From Bacteroidia bacterium (GTDB lineage: Bacteria > Bacteroidota > Bacteroidia > Chitinophagales > Chitinophagaceae), in the NCBI GenBank assembly GCA_030429205.1, contig JAUICZ010000007.1, positions 25,343-89,342 on the forward strand: DNA of 64,000 nt. Reading direction: 5' to 3'. A program made the translations under genes and the position numbers. Shown piece after piece: positions 26,688 to 36,326 of this stretch. The notes beneath the pieces were generated by a model. That model ran no database searches, was not told where the DNA came from, and saw nothing but the letters and a program-made list of their open reading frames with translations. Numbering within the stretch: position 1 is the first letter of the stretch; each line of letters begins with the position of its first letter.

Positions 26688-27051
26688 CACCCATTTTCAC
26701 TAATTTTTTATTCCAATACATAACACACTGGCATTTAGACAACTACGCCCGTTAACAGGTTAATAACAAAAAAACATAGAAAACTGATACATACAGGCAT
26801 CGAATTTGTTCTACATACCAAAAAAGAACTGTGGATATCCTGTTAGTTCATTGTGAATAAGTTATCCACAATGCTTTATTGTAAGCAGCTTGCAGCGTAT
26901 TTTGCATTAGATACATAAGAGGCGTAGAACAATCACTTTTTCGACAAAAGATTTATCGCAAAAACTTGTTCTTGTTTCAGGTGCAAAAGACGGTACAAAA
27001 GCATACTCGTAATGGGTGTGTTATATGTGCAAGTAGCGACACTACTAAAAA
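26688..27051. other. 364-bp non-coding region with DnaA-type boxes
   Basis: No convincing gene. The left third is AT-rich with an A7 run. The centre holds the DnaA-type box cluster (26830-26873). The right part contains GTATTTTGCA (about 26898), one base short of a spaced TAnnTTTGCA promoter, and leads to the polysaccharide operon, whose promoter should lie here. No tRNA, hairpin terminator or repeat family was seen. Confidence 0.6.
26830..26873. promoter_or_regulatory. Cluster of three DnaA-type boxes with a 25-bp near-palindrome
   Basis: TGTGGATAT (26830-26838, one mismatch, inverted), TGTGAATAA (26852-26860, inverted) and TTATCCACA (26862-26870, direct). The last two match the DnaA consensus TTATNCACA exactly and form a near-perfect inverted repeat, CATTGTG...CACAATG (26849-26873). 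A candidate DnaA-binding site; whether it is an origin, a regulatory or titration site, or chance cannot be told from the window. Confidence 0.5.
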
Positions 27052-27933
27052 ATGTTTGACAAAATGAAGCTTGCTAACCCATTAAAAACAAAGCCGATGC
27101 GACAAACGTATAGTATGGTGGCCCTGGCAATAGTATTGCTGGCAACCTCATGCGCTGCACCACAAAAAACAATCTACTTTGCAGACAATACACCTCAAGA
27201 CCCTCATGTACAGGTGGAGAATATTGAACGTAGAAAAGAGATCACCATTCAACCCGATGATATTTTAGCCATCAACATCTCTACTATTAGTAGCATTACA
27301 GCTACTGGCGGTGCAGGGACAGGGTCTGTAAACGACCCTGTAAAAATCTTTAACGATGGCGGTACAAACTACAACGTTACAGCATCGATTGGTAACGGCC
27401 AAAGTGGAGCTAACCGTGGTTTTCTGGTAGATCCCAGCGGGTTTATCGATTATCCTGTGTTGGGAAAAGTAAAAGTGTCCGGATTAACACTAAGACAGAT
27501 CAAAGAAACAATGGCCAGAAGACTGGAGGATTTTGTAAAAGACCCAGTAGTAGAAGTTCGTATTATCAACTACAGGATTACTGTACTTGGAGAGGTAGGT
27601 AGCCCCGGCACTATCATATCGTCTAACCACAAAATAAGTGTGATCGATGCCATCGCTCTTGCAGGCGATCTTCCTATTACGGGACGTAAAGACAATGTAA
27701 CGATCATCAGAACAACTGAAGGCCGTAGAGAATATGCCAAGCTAAACTTAAACAGCAAGAACGTATTCAACAGCCCATATTATTACTTAAAACAAAATGA
27801 TATCATATATGTAGAACCGTCTAGAGTACGTCGCCAGGAGAATAACGACTTCTTGAGATTTTACTTGCCAACTTTCACATCACTGTTATCAACAGCCATT
27901 GCAATATATGGCGTATCACAAATAGCTAAGTAG
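27052..27933 (+). CDS. Polysaccharide export outer-membrane lipoprotein (Wza/OPX type)
   Basis: Outer-membrane export component for capsule or exopolysaccharide. 293 residues with lipobox LLATSC (Cys34 from the first ATG; a start at Met16 would give a more ordinary signal peptide). The polysaccharide export domain contains ITIQPDDILAINIST, later FLVDPSGFIDYPVLGKVKV, followed by one SLBB domain (VLGEVGSPGTIISSNHKIS). A C-terminal hydrophobic stretch (FLRFYLPTFTSLLSTAIAIY) may cross the outer membrane as in Wza. First gene of the polysaccharide locus, 20 nt before the tyrosine kinase. Confidence 0.9.
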   Translation: MFDKMKLANPLKTKPMRQTYSMVALAIVLLATSCAAPQKTIYFADNTPQDPHVQVENIERRKEITIQPDDILAINISTISSITATGGAGTGSVNDPVKIFNDGGTNYNVTASIGNGQSGANRGFLVDPSGFIDYPVLGKVKVSGLTLRQIKETMARRLEDFVKDPVVEVRIINYRITVLGEVGSPGTIISSNHKISVIDAIALAGDLPITGRKDNVTIIRTTEGRREYAKLNLNSKNVFNSPYYYLKQNDIIYVEPSRVRRQENNDFLRFYLPTFTSLLSTAIAIYGVSQIAK

Positions 27934-27953
27934 AGTTAACTCTACTGCAACAA

Positions 27954-30389
27954 ATGGACCAGAGCCAAGAGCAAATACAAAACAGGTTAGTTAACCAAAT
28001 CAATTCGACGTTTGATTTCAAACGTCTGTTTGGTGCTATTATCACCAATTGGTATTGGTTTGTACTTTGTATTTCTATTACCATGACAGCCGGTTTCCTC
28101 TATCTGAGGTATACAACACCGCAATTTGCAGTATACAGCTCTATACTTTTAGAAGAAGACAATCAAAACCCTGCACAAAGCTTACTGAGTAAAATAGACC
28201 CTGATAACGACAAATCTCGTGTCAATCTATTCAACGAAAAAGTGATCCTGCAATCGCAGGATATGATATTGAAGGTGATCGACTCTTTAGATCTCAACAT
28301 CAGGTACTGGGCTATGGGACGTGTAAAGGAAACAGAACTTTACTACGAATGCCCGATCAGAATTGTATTTGATGATGAAGGTTTTACAGACGGAAGAAGA
28401 ACTATCACAATCAAACAAATTGTTGAAGGGCAGTTTGAGTTAATAGAAGGAGAAAAGTCTGAACGCGTACTATACGGTACCTGGATAAAACGCAGATGGG
28501 GGCGCTTTAAAATACTATATGTAGACAGACCGGGGGTAAACAAAGGTTTTCTTGAGGCGTCTACTGACATTAAAGTTCAGATAGAACATATTGAAAATGC
28601 TATTGGGCGTGTTGGTGGCAGGTTCGATGTAGAATTGCAGGATGGACGTACCAGCTTACTAGACCTGTACTATACTGACAATATAAGAGCAAGAGGTGTT
28701 GATTACATAAACACACTCATTTACTTCTATCAGGAAAATGAGATGAAGAGTGTTCGTGAGACTGCAAAGCTTACGAAAGAGTTTATACAAGGAAGAAAGG
28801 CAAGAATATACGATGAGTTAAAAGAGATAGATTCGCTTACTGTAAACATACACGAGAATAATAAAGTAGTTGATGTACAGTCTGAAACTAGTGAGTTATT
28901 CGGTAAAAAGTCTGAAGCAGAAAGACTAATAGATGAGCTGCAATACAGAAAAGAAACTCTTCAAAGGCTTACCAACACACTTGAAAACCCGATTGGTAAT
29001 AAATATGAGATTATTGCAGGGGTAGACATCCCAGATGGAAATATACAAGCCTTAATACAACAGTATAATGTAGCTGTAGGCGGAAGAGATGTTCTTGCCA
29101 GAAACTGGGGTCCATCGCATCCACAACTACTTGATCAGGAAAGTGAATTAGCATCTATAAGAAAGCGTATACTTGACGCAGGCGATCTCATCTTAAGAAA
29201 CATAAACAGAGAGCTTTCTACACTAAGAGAAAAGAGAAACGAATATACTACTCGTATCAGCAAAACACCTGAGATATCTAAAGAGATAAAAGATGTAAAC
29301 AGAAACTACCCTGTACTACAAAACATATACCTTTTACTTTATCAAAAGTTGGTAGAGAACGAGATCTCTATGTACTCGGCAAAAGGTAAGTCTAAGGTAG
29401 TTGTAGAGCCATATGCATCCGGTACACCTATCAGCCCGGTACCTAAAAAAATCTATATCATGATGTTCCTTTTAGGAGCATTAGTGCCGGGTGGTATTAT
29501 TGTGCTGAGAGAGGTGTTGAACAATAAAGTAATCAATGACAACGATATTGAGTCAAAAACATCAATTCCTATCATTGGTTCCATTGGTCGTGTAGAGGGT
29601 GGTAACGAAGGAGCAAATATTGTTGTTGGGCCACATGTACGTACCGGTGTTGCAGAACAGTTCAGGTTGATACGAGCGAACATGGAGTTCATGTCTGCAA
29701 CGCGTAACAATCGTATCTACATGATCACATCCAGTACCAGTGGAGAGGGTAAATCATTTATATCCATCAACCTGGGTATTACAATGACTTTGGCCAAGAA
29801 ACGTGTTATTGTACTGGAGTTTGATTTACGTAAGCCAAAAATATCTCAATACCTGGGCGTTTCTAATGATGGTGGTATCAGCGGATACTTAGCAGGGCTA
29901 TGTGGTTTAGAAAATGTAATTAAAGCATCCGGCATACATGAAAATTTGTATGTAGCTAACTGTGGTCCTATACCACCAAACCCGGGAGAACTTTTAGTAT
30001 CAGAAAAAACAGGACAGCTTTTTGAAGAGCTTAAAGAGATGTTTGATGTGATTATTGTAGATACCGCACCTATTGGTATGGTATCTGATGCGCTGATACT
30101 TTCACAGTATGCTGGTATTAATCTATTCATCATCCGCCAGCAATATACCGTAAAAGACCAAGTACGTATGTTTGACGTGCTTCATAAAGACGGAAAGATC
30201 CAGAACCCTGCAATCATATTCAATGGCGTAGAGTTTTTGAAGAAATATGGGTACGGATACGGAGGTTCATCTGGTTACGGGTATGGCTATGTTTACGGAT
30301 ATCAATCTGGAGGGTACGGATATTACGAGGAAAATACAAAGAAGAAGAAAAAGAAGAGAGGATTCTTAAAACGCTTCTTTACGAAATAA
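27954..30389 (+). CDS. Polysaccharide co-polymerase / tyrosine autokinase (Wzc type)
   Basis: Inner-membrane co-polymerase with a cytoplasmic bacterial tyrosine kinase, controlling chain length and export. 811 residues: N-terminal Wzz domain with a first membrane segment near 35-52 and LLEEDNQNP, long periplasmic coiled coils (~250-470), second membrane segment (~500-520), then kinase domain with Walker A SSTSGEGKS (~595-603), Walker A' VLEFDLRKPK (~620-629) and Walker B VIIVDTAPIG (~699-708). The tail is a Gly-Tyr run with eleven tyrosines (KKYGYGYGG, GYGYGYVYGYQ, GYGYYEE) before KKKKKKR. Kinase and co-polymerase are fused, as in Gram-negative Wzc. No low-molecular-weight phosphatase is adjacent. 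Confidence 0.93.
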   Translation: MDQSQEQIQNRLVNQINSTFDFKRLFGAIITNWYWFVLCISITMTAGFLYLRYTTPQFAVYSSILLEEDNQNPAQSLLSKIDPDNDKSRVNLFNEKVILQSQDMILKVIDSLDLNIRYWAMGRVKETELYYECPIRIVFDDEGFTDGRRTITIKQIVEGQFELIEGEKSERVLYGTWIKRRWGRFKILYVDRPGVNKGFLEASTDIKVQIEHIENAIGRVGGRFDVELQDGRTSLLDLYYTDNIRARGVDYINTLIYFYQENEMKSVRETAKLTKEFIQGRKARIYDELKEIDSLTVNIHENNKVVDVQSETSELFGKKSEAERLIDELQYRKETLQRLTNTLENPIGNKYEIIAGVDIPDGNIQALIQQYNVAVGGRDVLARNWGPSHPQLLDQESELASIRKRILDAGDLILRNINRELSTLREKRNEYTTRISKTPEISKEIKDVNRNYPVLQNIYLLLYQKLVENEISMYSAKGKSKVVVEPYASGTPISPVPKKIYIMMFLLGALVPGGIIVLREVLNNKVINDNDIESKTSIPIIGSIGRVEGGNEGANIVVGPHVRTGVAEQFRLIRANMEFMSATRNNRIYMITSSTSGEGKSFISINLGITMTLAKKRVIVLEFDLRKPKISQYLGVSNDGGISGYLAGLCGLENVIKASGIHENLYVANCGPIPPNPGELLVSEKTGQLFEELKEMFDVIIVDTAPIGMVSDALILSQYAGINLFIIRQQYTVKDQVRMFDVLHKDGKIQNPAIIFNGVEFLKKYGYGYGGSSGYGYGYVYGYQSGGYGYYEENTKKKKKKRGFLKRFFTK

Positions 30390-30519
30390 GTGGAGTTCAG
30401 GTATCGTTATCTGCCTGTTACAAGGTAGTTATTTGAGTGTTAACAAGAGAGAGATAAAATGCAGTTTGCAAATGAATAGGATATCATTGCAGCTGTAAAA
30501 ATATACTTACATATAGACG

Positions 30520-32301
30520 ATGAAACTCAAGAAAAGGCACGCCCTCTCGTACGTTGTTAAGCTGTACGAAATATTTAACAGAAAGCAGAAAAATGCTTTT
30601 AAATGGCTGGTATTCTGGACATTTATCAGCTCCATTACCGACCTATTAGGTTTATCACTGATAATACCTGTTGTAGGTTTGGTACTGTCTGAGACATTTT
30701 ACACTACGATAATAACTGATTACCCTATTCTTGCCGACTTTACTAAAACTGAATTACTCATATATACAGTAGCAGCTTTCTTTCTACTGATAATTGCTAA
30801 AAATGCCTTTGGGTTATTGATCAACTGGCTACAAGTAAGTTTTGTCCGCAAGCTATATGTCAGCTCTTCAATGAATGTACTAAACAAAGTATATGACCGT
30901 AGTATGCTGGACATGCAGAAGGAAACTTCTAATGAACTGGTAAGTAAACTTACATACTACCAATCTGCCCTGTGTAGCAGCGCCGCGATATCCAGTTTAA
31001 TATTAATCAACGAGGCGATCATATTTATACTTACGGCTCTTATTATCTGTACCTACAACTGGCAGCTATTCTTACTAATGATAGGTGTACTATTTCCTAT
31101 CATGGGTGCTTTTTATGCCAAGGTGAAAAATATGATCAAAGTAGCGGGTGAAGAGAAAAGCAAGAACAGCATTAAACTATATGCCTACGCACAGGAAATG
31201 GTATTCGGTTACACCGATATTAAAATAGCAGGCACACAAGATCGCTTTAAAGATCGCTTTAAAAAGTTTGCTAAAAAATATAGTCACAATCAGGCGCAGA
31301 TAGACTTCATGATGTTTATTCCAACACGCATCATCGAGATTGCTATCTTCTTATGTATTATTCTAATATTGATTTATGGTGTGTTTGTTTTAAAAGACAC
31401 CGAGAAGATAATAACAACAGTGAGCTTGTTCTCTATGGTGGCATACAGAAGTATCCCATCTATCAACCGCTTTGTTATCTCTATGAATAACCTTACCTCT
31501 ACAGGGTTTATTTTTAAAGATGTTGATTTTGAACCTACAGAAGATGATAAGGATACAGATAAAAAACAAAGCCCGGATCTTGAATTCAACAATAGCATTA
31601 AATTCAATGATGTTGGATACCGTTACCCTGACTCGAAAAGCAACATCTTAAAGAATTGTGATCTTGAGATCAAAAAGGGTGAATCTATAGGTATTATCGG
31701 TCGTTCAGGAGCGGGTAAATCTACCCTTGTCAACAACATATTAGGTTTCCTTTATCCTACAGAAGGTAATATAGATATAGATAACACACCACTTACGGTT
31801 AACAACATCCATAAATGGTGGAAGATACTGGGGTATGTAAGGCAAGAGGTATTTATTATGAATACCAGCTTCTATGAGAACATCGCTATCGGAGAAGATA
31901 AAGAAGATATTGACATGGAAAGAATGGAACGTGCCATCAAACTTTCCAGCCTTAAGGAACTAGTAGACACTTGGCCTGAGAAAGGTAATACCGTGCTTAA
32001 TGAAAGGGGTAACAACCTATCTGGCGGACAGAAGCAGCGTATTGCCATTGCCAGAGCTATATATAAAGGAGCACAGGTGTTAATATTTGATGAGGCAACA
32101 TCTGCACTGGATTCAAAAACAGAAGAGGAGATCACGAACTCAATACGCGAGCTAGGAAAAGAAGACTTGACAGTGGTCATAATTGCACATAGGTATACTT
32201 CGCTGAAGTATTGTGACAATATCTACAGAATTGACGGAGGAACAATAACAGAACAATTATCATACAACCAACTAATGCAGGCAGAACAAACTGTCAGTTA
32301 G
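30520..32301 (+). CDS. ABC exporter, PglK-like lipid-linked glycan flippase
   Basis: A 593-residue half-transporter: a six-helix membrane domain (~1-320) fused to an ATPase. Visible: Walker A GIIGRSGAGKST (~390-401), signature LSGGQKQRIAIARA (~500-513), Walker B VLIFDEATSALD (~519-530), H-loop IIAHR. The N-terminus (EIFNRKQKNAFKWLVFW, LLGLSLIIPVVGLVL) recalls PglK, the ABC flippase of lipid-linked oligosaccharides. In this locus it probably flips the lipid-linked repeat unit in place of a Wzx protein. A general MsbA-like lipid exporter is the alternative. A 130-nt gap precedes it. Confidence 0.85.
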   Translation: MKLKKRHALSYVVKLYEIFNRKQKNAFKWLVFWTFISSITDLLGLSLIIPVVGLVLSETFYTTIITDYPILADFTKTELLIYTVAAFFLLIIAKNAFGLLINWLQVSFVRKLYVSSSMNVLNKVYDRSMLDMQKETSNELVSKLTYYQSALCSSAAISSLILINEAIIFILTALIICTYNWQLFLLMIGVLFPIMGAFYAKVKNMIKVAGEEKSKNSIKLYAYAQEMVFGYTDIKIAGTQDRFKDRFKKFAKKYSHNQAQIDFMMFIPTRIIEIAIFLCIILILIYGVFVLKDTEKIITTVSLFSMVAYRSIPSINRFVISMNNLTSTGFIFKDVDFEPTEDDKDTDKKQSPDLEFNNSIKFNDVGYRYPDSKSNILKNCDLEIKKGESIGIIGRSGAGKSTLVNNILGFLYPTEGNIDIDNTPLTVNNIHKWWKILGYVRQEVFIMNTSFYENIAIGEDKEDIDMERMERAIKLSSLKELVDTWPEKGNTVLNERGNNLSGGQKQRIAIARAIYKGAQVLIFDEATSALDSKTEEEITNSIRELGKEDLTVVIIAHRYTSLKYCDNIYRIDGGTITEQLSYNQLMQAEQTVS

Positions 32302-32317
32302 TTAAACATAATATAGT

Positions 32318-33271
32318 ATGAGCAAGCTGGTAACGGTAGTAGTACCAAACTATAACTGTGCTGAATATCTTGATAAATGCCTGGAGCATGTTGTCAACCA
32401 AACGTATAAAAACTTAGAAATTATCGTTTGTGATAATGCTTCTACAGACAACTCGTTGGAGATAATTAACCGCTGGGCTGACAAAGACAGCAGAATAAAA
32501 GTTTTAACGACGGAGGTTAACCAGGGAGGATTACGCTGCTATAACAGAATGTTCTTTGAAGCAACCGGGGATTACATCATGATACAAGACTCTGACGACT
32601 GGTGTGACCTACAGCGAGTAGAAAAACAAGCTGCTGTCTTAGACAATAATGATGTGGGCTGCTGTATGACCAACTCTATTTTTTATTACGGACATACAGA
32701 ACCGGAATACCCTGAACAACCGGGATCCGGCGTGTGTACTATTGAAAATGAAGACTGGGCACCTGCTACTATAATGTTTAAAAGAGAAATTCTAAAAGAT
32801 ATACCCGGCTATCATTTGTATTGGGATAGAGTAACCAGTTACGATAACTATTTCATCATGAGCATCATTGATAAATTTGGTGGTTATTATCTGGATGAAT
32901 ACCTATACTTTGTTTGGGCCAGAGCAAACTCTGACCACAGAAGCATTGACTTAAGTGAGCCTAATGCACTAAAGAAGATCATAGCATTTGATATTTATAA
33001 GTTTTTAAAAAAGCAGCGTATTGAAACAGGCACTGATTATTTGAAAGATAATAACATGGATGCTTTAAAAGAGTACGAGCAGTCTTTATTAAATAACAAT
33101 AAGTACATGGCAGACAAGATTAGAATGTTTGCTTGTATACAAATAGACAATGGCAACTTATTAGGTGGCAAACAGTTATTACATGAAGCAATAAAGCGTG
33201 CACCAACACTAATAAAAAACTACCAATCGTACTTATATCTGTTACGCGCAAAAAAGAAAGCAACTGCATAA
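32318..33271 (+). CDS. Glycosyltransferase family 2
   Basis: A 317-residue GT-A enzyme that adds one sugar to the lipid-linked repeat. Visible: VVPNYNCAEYLDKCLEHVV, the nucleotide-binding VCDNASTDNS, the DxD-type IQDSDDW and a catalytic-region SYDNYFIMS. The C-terminal ~85 residues (YEQSLLNNNKYMADKIRMF onward) form an extra helical module shared with the next gene. Donor and acceptor are unknown. Spaced 16 nt after the ABC gene. Confidence 0.9.
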   Translation: MSKLVTVVVPNYNCAEYLDKCLEHVVNQTYKNLEIIVCDNASTDNSLEIINRWADKDSRIKVLTTEVNQGGLRCYNRMFFEATGDYIMIQDSDDWCDLQRVEKQAAVLDNNDVGCCMTNSIFYYGHTEPEYPEQPGSGVCTIENEDWAPATIMFKREILKDIPGYHLYWDRVTSYDNYFIMSIIDKFGGYYLDEYLYFVWARANSDHRSIDLSEPNALKKIIAFDIYKFLKKQRIETGTDYLKDNNMDALKEYEQSLLNNNKYMADKIRMFACIQIDNGNLLGGKQLLHEAIKRAPTLIKNYQSYLYLLRAKKKATA

Positions 33272-33283
33272 AAACATAGCCAA

Positions 33284-34240
33284 ATGAAAGTAAGTATCAT
33301 AATGTGCTCATATAATAGTGCTGAATATGTTGTTAAAGCTATTCAGAGCATATTAGATCAAACATATAAAAATTGGGAGTTGATCATTAGTGACGACAAG
33401 TCTACTGATGATTCTGCAGAAGCTATTAAGCCTTTCTTATCTGACCCTAGAATTATACTGCACGTACAAAAAAACAACTTGGGTTATGTAAAGAACAAAA
33501 ACTCTGCGCTGAAGAGAGCCACAGGTGATCTTGTTACGCAATTGGATTCTGACGATCTGTGCCCTAAAGACAGGATTGAGAAACAGGTTAATGTTTTTAT
33601 TAAAAATCCTGAGATAAAAATTTGCGGGACAGACTTTAGACCAGTAGGTGTGGATGATGAGCCAATTCGTGTAATTGACTTTACTGTAAACAAAGAGAAA
33701 TACGAAAAAGACTTTTTGATAGAAAAGCCACAAATAGAATATCCTTTTTGGTTTCCGGGGTTGATGTGGCGCAGGGAGTTATTTGATGAGATCGGATATT
33801 TCCCTGAGTACTTTAGCGGCATTTATGGTGATGATCATTATTGGACATTTAAAGCCAACCAGAAATACCCGATCTACTTTGTAAAAGATTGCCTTTACGA
33901 CTACAGAATAAACCCCAATTCGATAACCAATGTTTTAGACGACCCAAGAAAATTAATAGCACAAGATGTTATTAAAGAGCTGTACAGGCTTATTACAGAA
34001 ACAGGTACAGATTGGTTAGAACAAAACAAGCCTGAAGAGGGGCTTGCTTTTGAACAGAGTTTATTCGACGATAAAAAACTAATGGCTCAACGTTATAGAA
34101 TGTGGGCGGCTAAGGCTATTGATAAAAAGAACTGGGCACAGGCTTGGGACCTATTGAAGAAGCATTTTAGATGTAGCCTTACAGACGTTGATGGCTACAG
34201 AACATTATTGTATTATTTAAGAAACAGGTACTTAAAGTGA
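33284..34240 (+). CDS. Glycosyltransferase family 2 (tandem paralogue)
   Basis: A 318-residue GT-A enzyme, closest in this window to the gene before it. Visible: IIMCSYNSAEYVVKAIQSIL, ISDDKSTDDS, LDSDDLCPKDRIEKQ and YGDDHYW. It shares with its neighbour a C-terminal helical extension (FEQSLFDDKKLMAQRYRMW, then AWDLLKKHF) not needed for GT2 chemistry. Its stop overlaps the GTG start of the next gene. Donor unknown. Confidence 0.9.
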   Translation: MKVSIIMCSYNSAEYVVKAIQSILDQTYKNWELIISDDKSTDDSAEAIKPFLSDPRIILHVQKNNLGYVKNKNSALKRATGDLVTQLDSDDLCPKDRIEKQVNVFIKNPEIKICGTDFRPVGVDDEPIRVIDFTVNKEKYEKDFLIEKPQIEYPFWFPGLMWRRELFDEIGYFPEYFSGIYGDDHYWTFKANQKYPIYFVKDCLYDYRINPNSITNVLDDPRKLIAQDVIKELYRLITETGTDWLEQNKPEEGLAFEQSLFDDKKLMAQRYRMWAAKAIDKKNWAQAWDLLKKHFRCSLTDVDGYRTLLYYLRNRYLK

Positions 34241-35433
34241 GAATAATTTTAGCATCAGAAGTAATACACCCGGGTGGAGCTGAAACATTTATCTTGCGCC
34301 TGGCACAAGCATTGCATGAGAAAGGACATGAGGTTTGTGTATTTGTGTTTTACGAAGAACTGCTCAACTATGGTCTTTGTAAAATATTTGCACCCGATGT
34401 ACGTATCGTACCTGCTAGAATACCTAATGCTAAGCTATTGCAAAAAGTAGATGGCGGACTATTCAGATTAAGTATTGACAAAAGCTTAAGAAGCAATTAT
34501 ATTAAGCAATCGCTACACCAGTTAATAAAAGAGCATCAGCCAGATGTAATTCATAGCCATCTGCTAAAGGTAGATGCATTGTGCCTTGATGTTGCACAAA
34601 CATATAACGTTCCTGTAGTAAATACCATTCATGGCGATTACCTGCAGTTTTATAATAAAACTCAGGCGGGCACTCCTATACCTTTGCTTAACTATTTAAC
34701 AAAAGCACCCAAGAACCTAAAAAGGCTGGCGCATACCGTTGTTATATCTAACAAACAAATACGCTTTTTTGAGGAACACTTCCCGAATGAAACTAAAGGG
34801 AAGATCACGAAAATATATAATGGCTACAGGAGTAACGTTACAGAAGACAGCATAGCACTAAAAAAACAGTTGGGCATACAAGAGGGAGAGTTTGTATTTG
34901 GAATGGTATCAAGAGGCATTCCTGAAAAAGGGTGGCAAATAGCTATTGATGCTTTTCTGCAGCTGAACAATGCTCAAACCCATTTAATTCTAACGGGAAG
35001 TAGTGATTACCTAAGTGAGCTAAAAAACAAATATGCGAAAGAGCAGCGAATACATTTTACCGGGCATGCTGACAACCCCATCAACTGGGTGAATGTTTTT
35101 GATGTAGGGTTATTACCTTCTACATATCCTTCAGAAAGCTTGCCAACGGTCATAATTGAGTATTTATATTGTAATGCTCCCGTTATTGCCAGCGATGCAG
35201 GAGAGATCGTACATATGACAGGACAAGACAGTACGCCATCAGGTATTATAACACCAATACAAGACGGTAAGGTTAGTGTAAGTGAAACTCGTGATGCGAT
35301 GGAACAATACCTAAACAATAAAGAACTGTACAATCAGCATAAAGCCAATACAAAAAATTGCTACGAACAGTTTGATATGAACAAATGTGTAGCCGCCTAT
35401 ACAACGGTATATCAAAATGCTATAAACAAGTAA
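34237..35433 (+). CDS. Glycosyltransferase family 4
   Basis: A 398-residue GT-B enzyme. The N-domain starts IILASEVIHPGGAETFILRL and contains HSHLLKVDALCLD; the C-domain has VSRGIPEKGWQIAIDAF, the sugar-nucleotide site GLLPSTYPSESLPTVIIEYL (an E-x7-E-type pattern) and VIASDAGEI. The start is GTG 34237, overlapping the previous stop (GTGA); no earlier ATG fits. Retaining transfer to the repeat unit is expected; the sugar is unknown. Confidence 0.88.
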   Translation: MRIILASEVIHPGGAETFILRLAQALHEKGHEVCVFVFYEELLNYGLCKIFAPDVRIVPARIPNAKLLQKVDGGLFRLSIDKSLRSNYIKQSLHQLIKEHQPDVIHSHLLKVDALCLDVAQTYNVPVVNTIHGDYLQFYNKTQAGTPIPLLNYLTKAPKNLKRLAHTVVISNKQIRFFEEHFPNETKGKITKIYNGYRSNVTEDSIALKKQLGIQEGEFVFGMVSRGIPEKGWQIAIDAFLQLNNAQTHLILTGSSDYLSELKNKYAKEQRIHFTGHADNPINWVNVFDVGLLPSTYPSESLPTVIIEYLYCNAPVIASDAGEIVHMTGQDSTPSGIITPIQDGKVSVSETRDAMEQYLNNKELYNQHKANTKNCYEQFDMNKCVAAYTTVYQNAINK

Positions 35434-35441
35434 GAATAATT

Positions 35442-36326
35442 ATGAGGTTTGCCATAAGAGACGATGATACTAATTACTACACACAGCCGGAAGATCTGGA
35501 GCGCTGTTATGGTGATATATGGGATGATTTTGCTCCTACCCTAAGCCTTATATCTAAAGTAAAAGGCAATTGGCTGTATTGGGTACACCAAATTTACAAA
35601 GACAAACACGATACAGATTGGGATGCATGGACTAATGATGATACGATATACCCAATAGAAGACAACACTGCACTGATACCGTTTATTCAACAAAAGGTAA
35701 AAGAGGAAAAGCTAGACCTTGCATTCCATGCCAAGCACCATAGAAATGGCGACCCTGTTTTACCGGAAGGAAGGAGCAATAACTATGTACGCGGCGCTGA
35801 GTTTTTTACTACGAGAGACCTAACGAACGAGATCAGAGAAGAGGTAGCTCACTTAGAACAAATTTTCGATACTGATATTACAGTGTTTACACCTCCTCAA
35901 AACCTACTAAGCCCTATGGGGTATCAGGCTGTTTTAAATGCCGGTTTGAACTTGTGCGGAGGAGGTATACCTTTTTACAAAAAAGAAAAAAATGCAAAGG
36001 GGATAGCCAATATAATTAAGCAACTTAGCTTTAAACTATTGCATAGAGATGCTGATTACCCTAAGGTTTTAAAATATAATAATCATAATGAGGTAGCATA
36101 TCACTATCCTCTACAACCTAATACCAGATTAGATACGCTGATATACGATTTTGAAATGGTGCGTAAATACAATGGAGACTTTGTATTGTCTACTCACTAT
36201 GTTGAGTTTGACTACCCAATGGTATACGACGAAACCATTACCATGAAGAAAGTATTGATGGACTTTTTAGACCATGTATCAAAATACAATGTCGAAAAAA
36301 TGTCTTTATCAGAGATGTTGAAATGA
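35442..36326 (+). CDS. Polysaccharide deacetylase-like protein
   Basis: About 294 residues. The N-terminal strand reads MRFAIRDDDTNYYT, the acidic metal/catalytic motif of the NodB/DUF2334 fold, and FHAKHHRNG supplies the His-x3-His ligand; a later FVLSTHYVEFDYP holds another conserved-looking His. Such enzymes remove acetyl groups from sugars, in a GT locus probably from a hexosamine of the lipid-linked unit or the polymer. No signal peptide, so the reaction would be cytoplasmic. The ATG at 35442 is preferred to an upstream in-frame start that overlaps the previous gene. Overlaps the next gene by 4 nt (ATGA). Confidence 0.75.
   Translation: MRFAIRDDDTNYYTQPEDLERCYGDIWDDFAPTLSLISKVKGNWLYWVHQIYKDKHDTDWDAWTNDDTIYPIEDNTALIPFIQQKVKEEKLDLAFHAKHHRNGDPVLPEGRSNNYVRGAEFFTTRDLTNEIREEVAHLEQIFDTDITVFTPPQNLLSPMGYQAVLNAGLNLCGGGIPFYKKEKNAKGIANIIKQLSFKLLHRDADYPKVLKYNNHNEVAYHYPLQPNTRLDTLIYDFEMVRKYNGDFVLSTHYVEFDYPMVYDETITMKKVLMDFLDHVSKYNVEKMSLSEMLK

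Noticed and set aside
26896..26905. GTATTTTGCA as promoter of the Wza-like gene
   Set aside because: One base too short between TA and TTTG, and about 150 nt from the gene; not strong enough to list.
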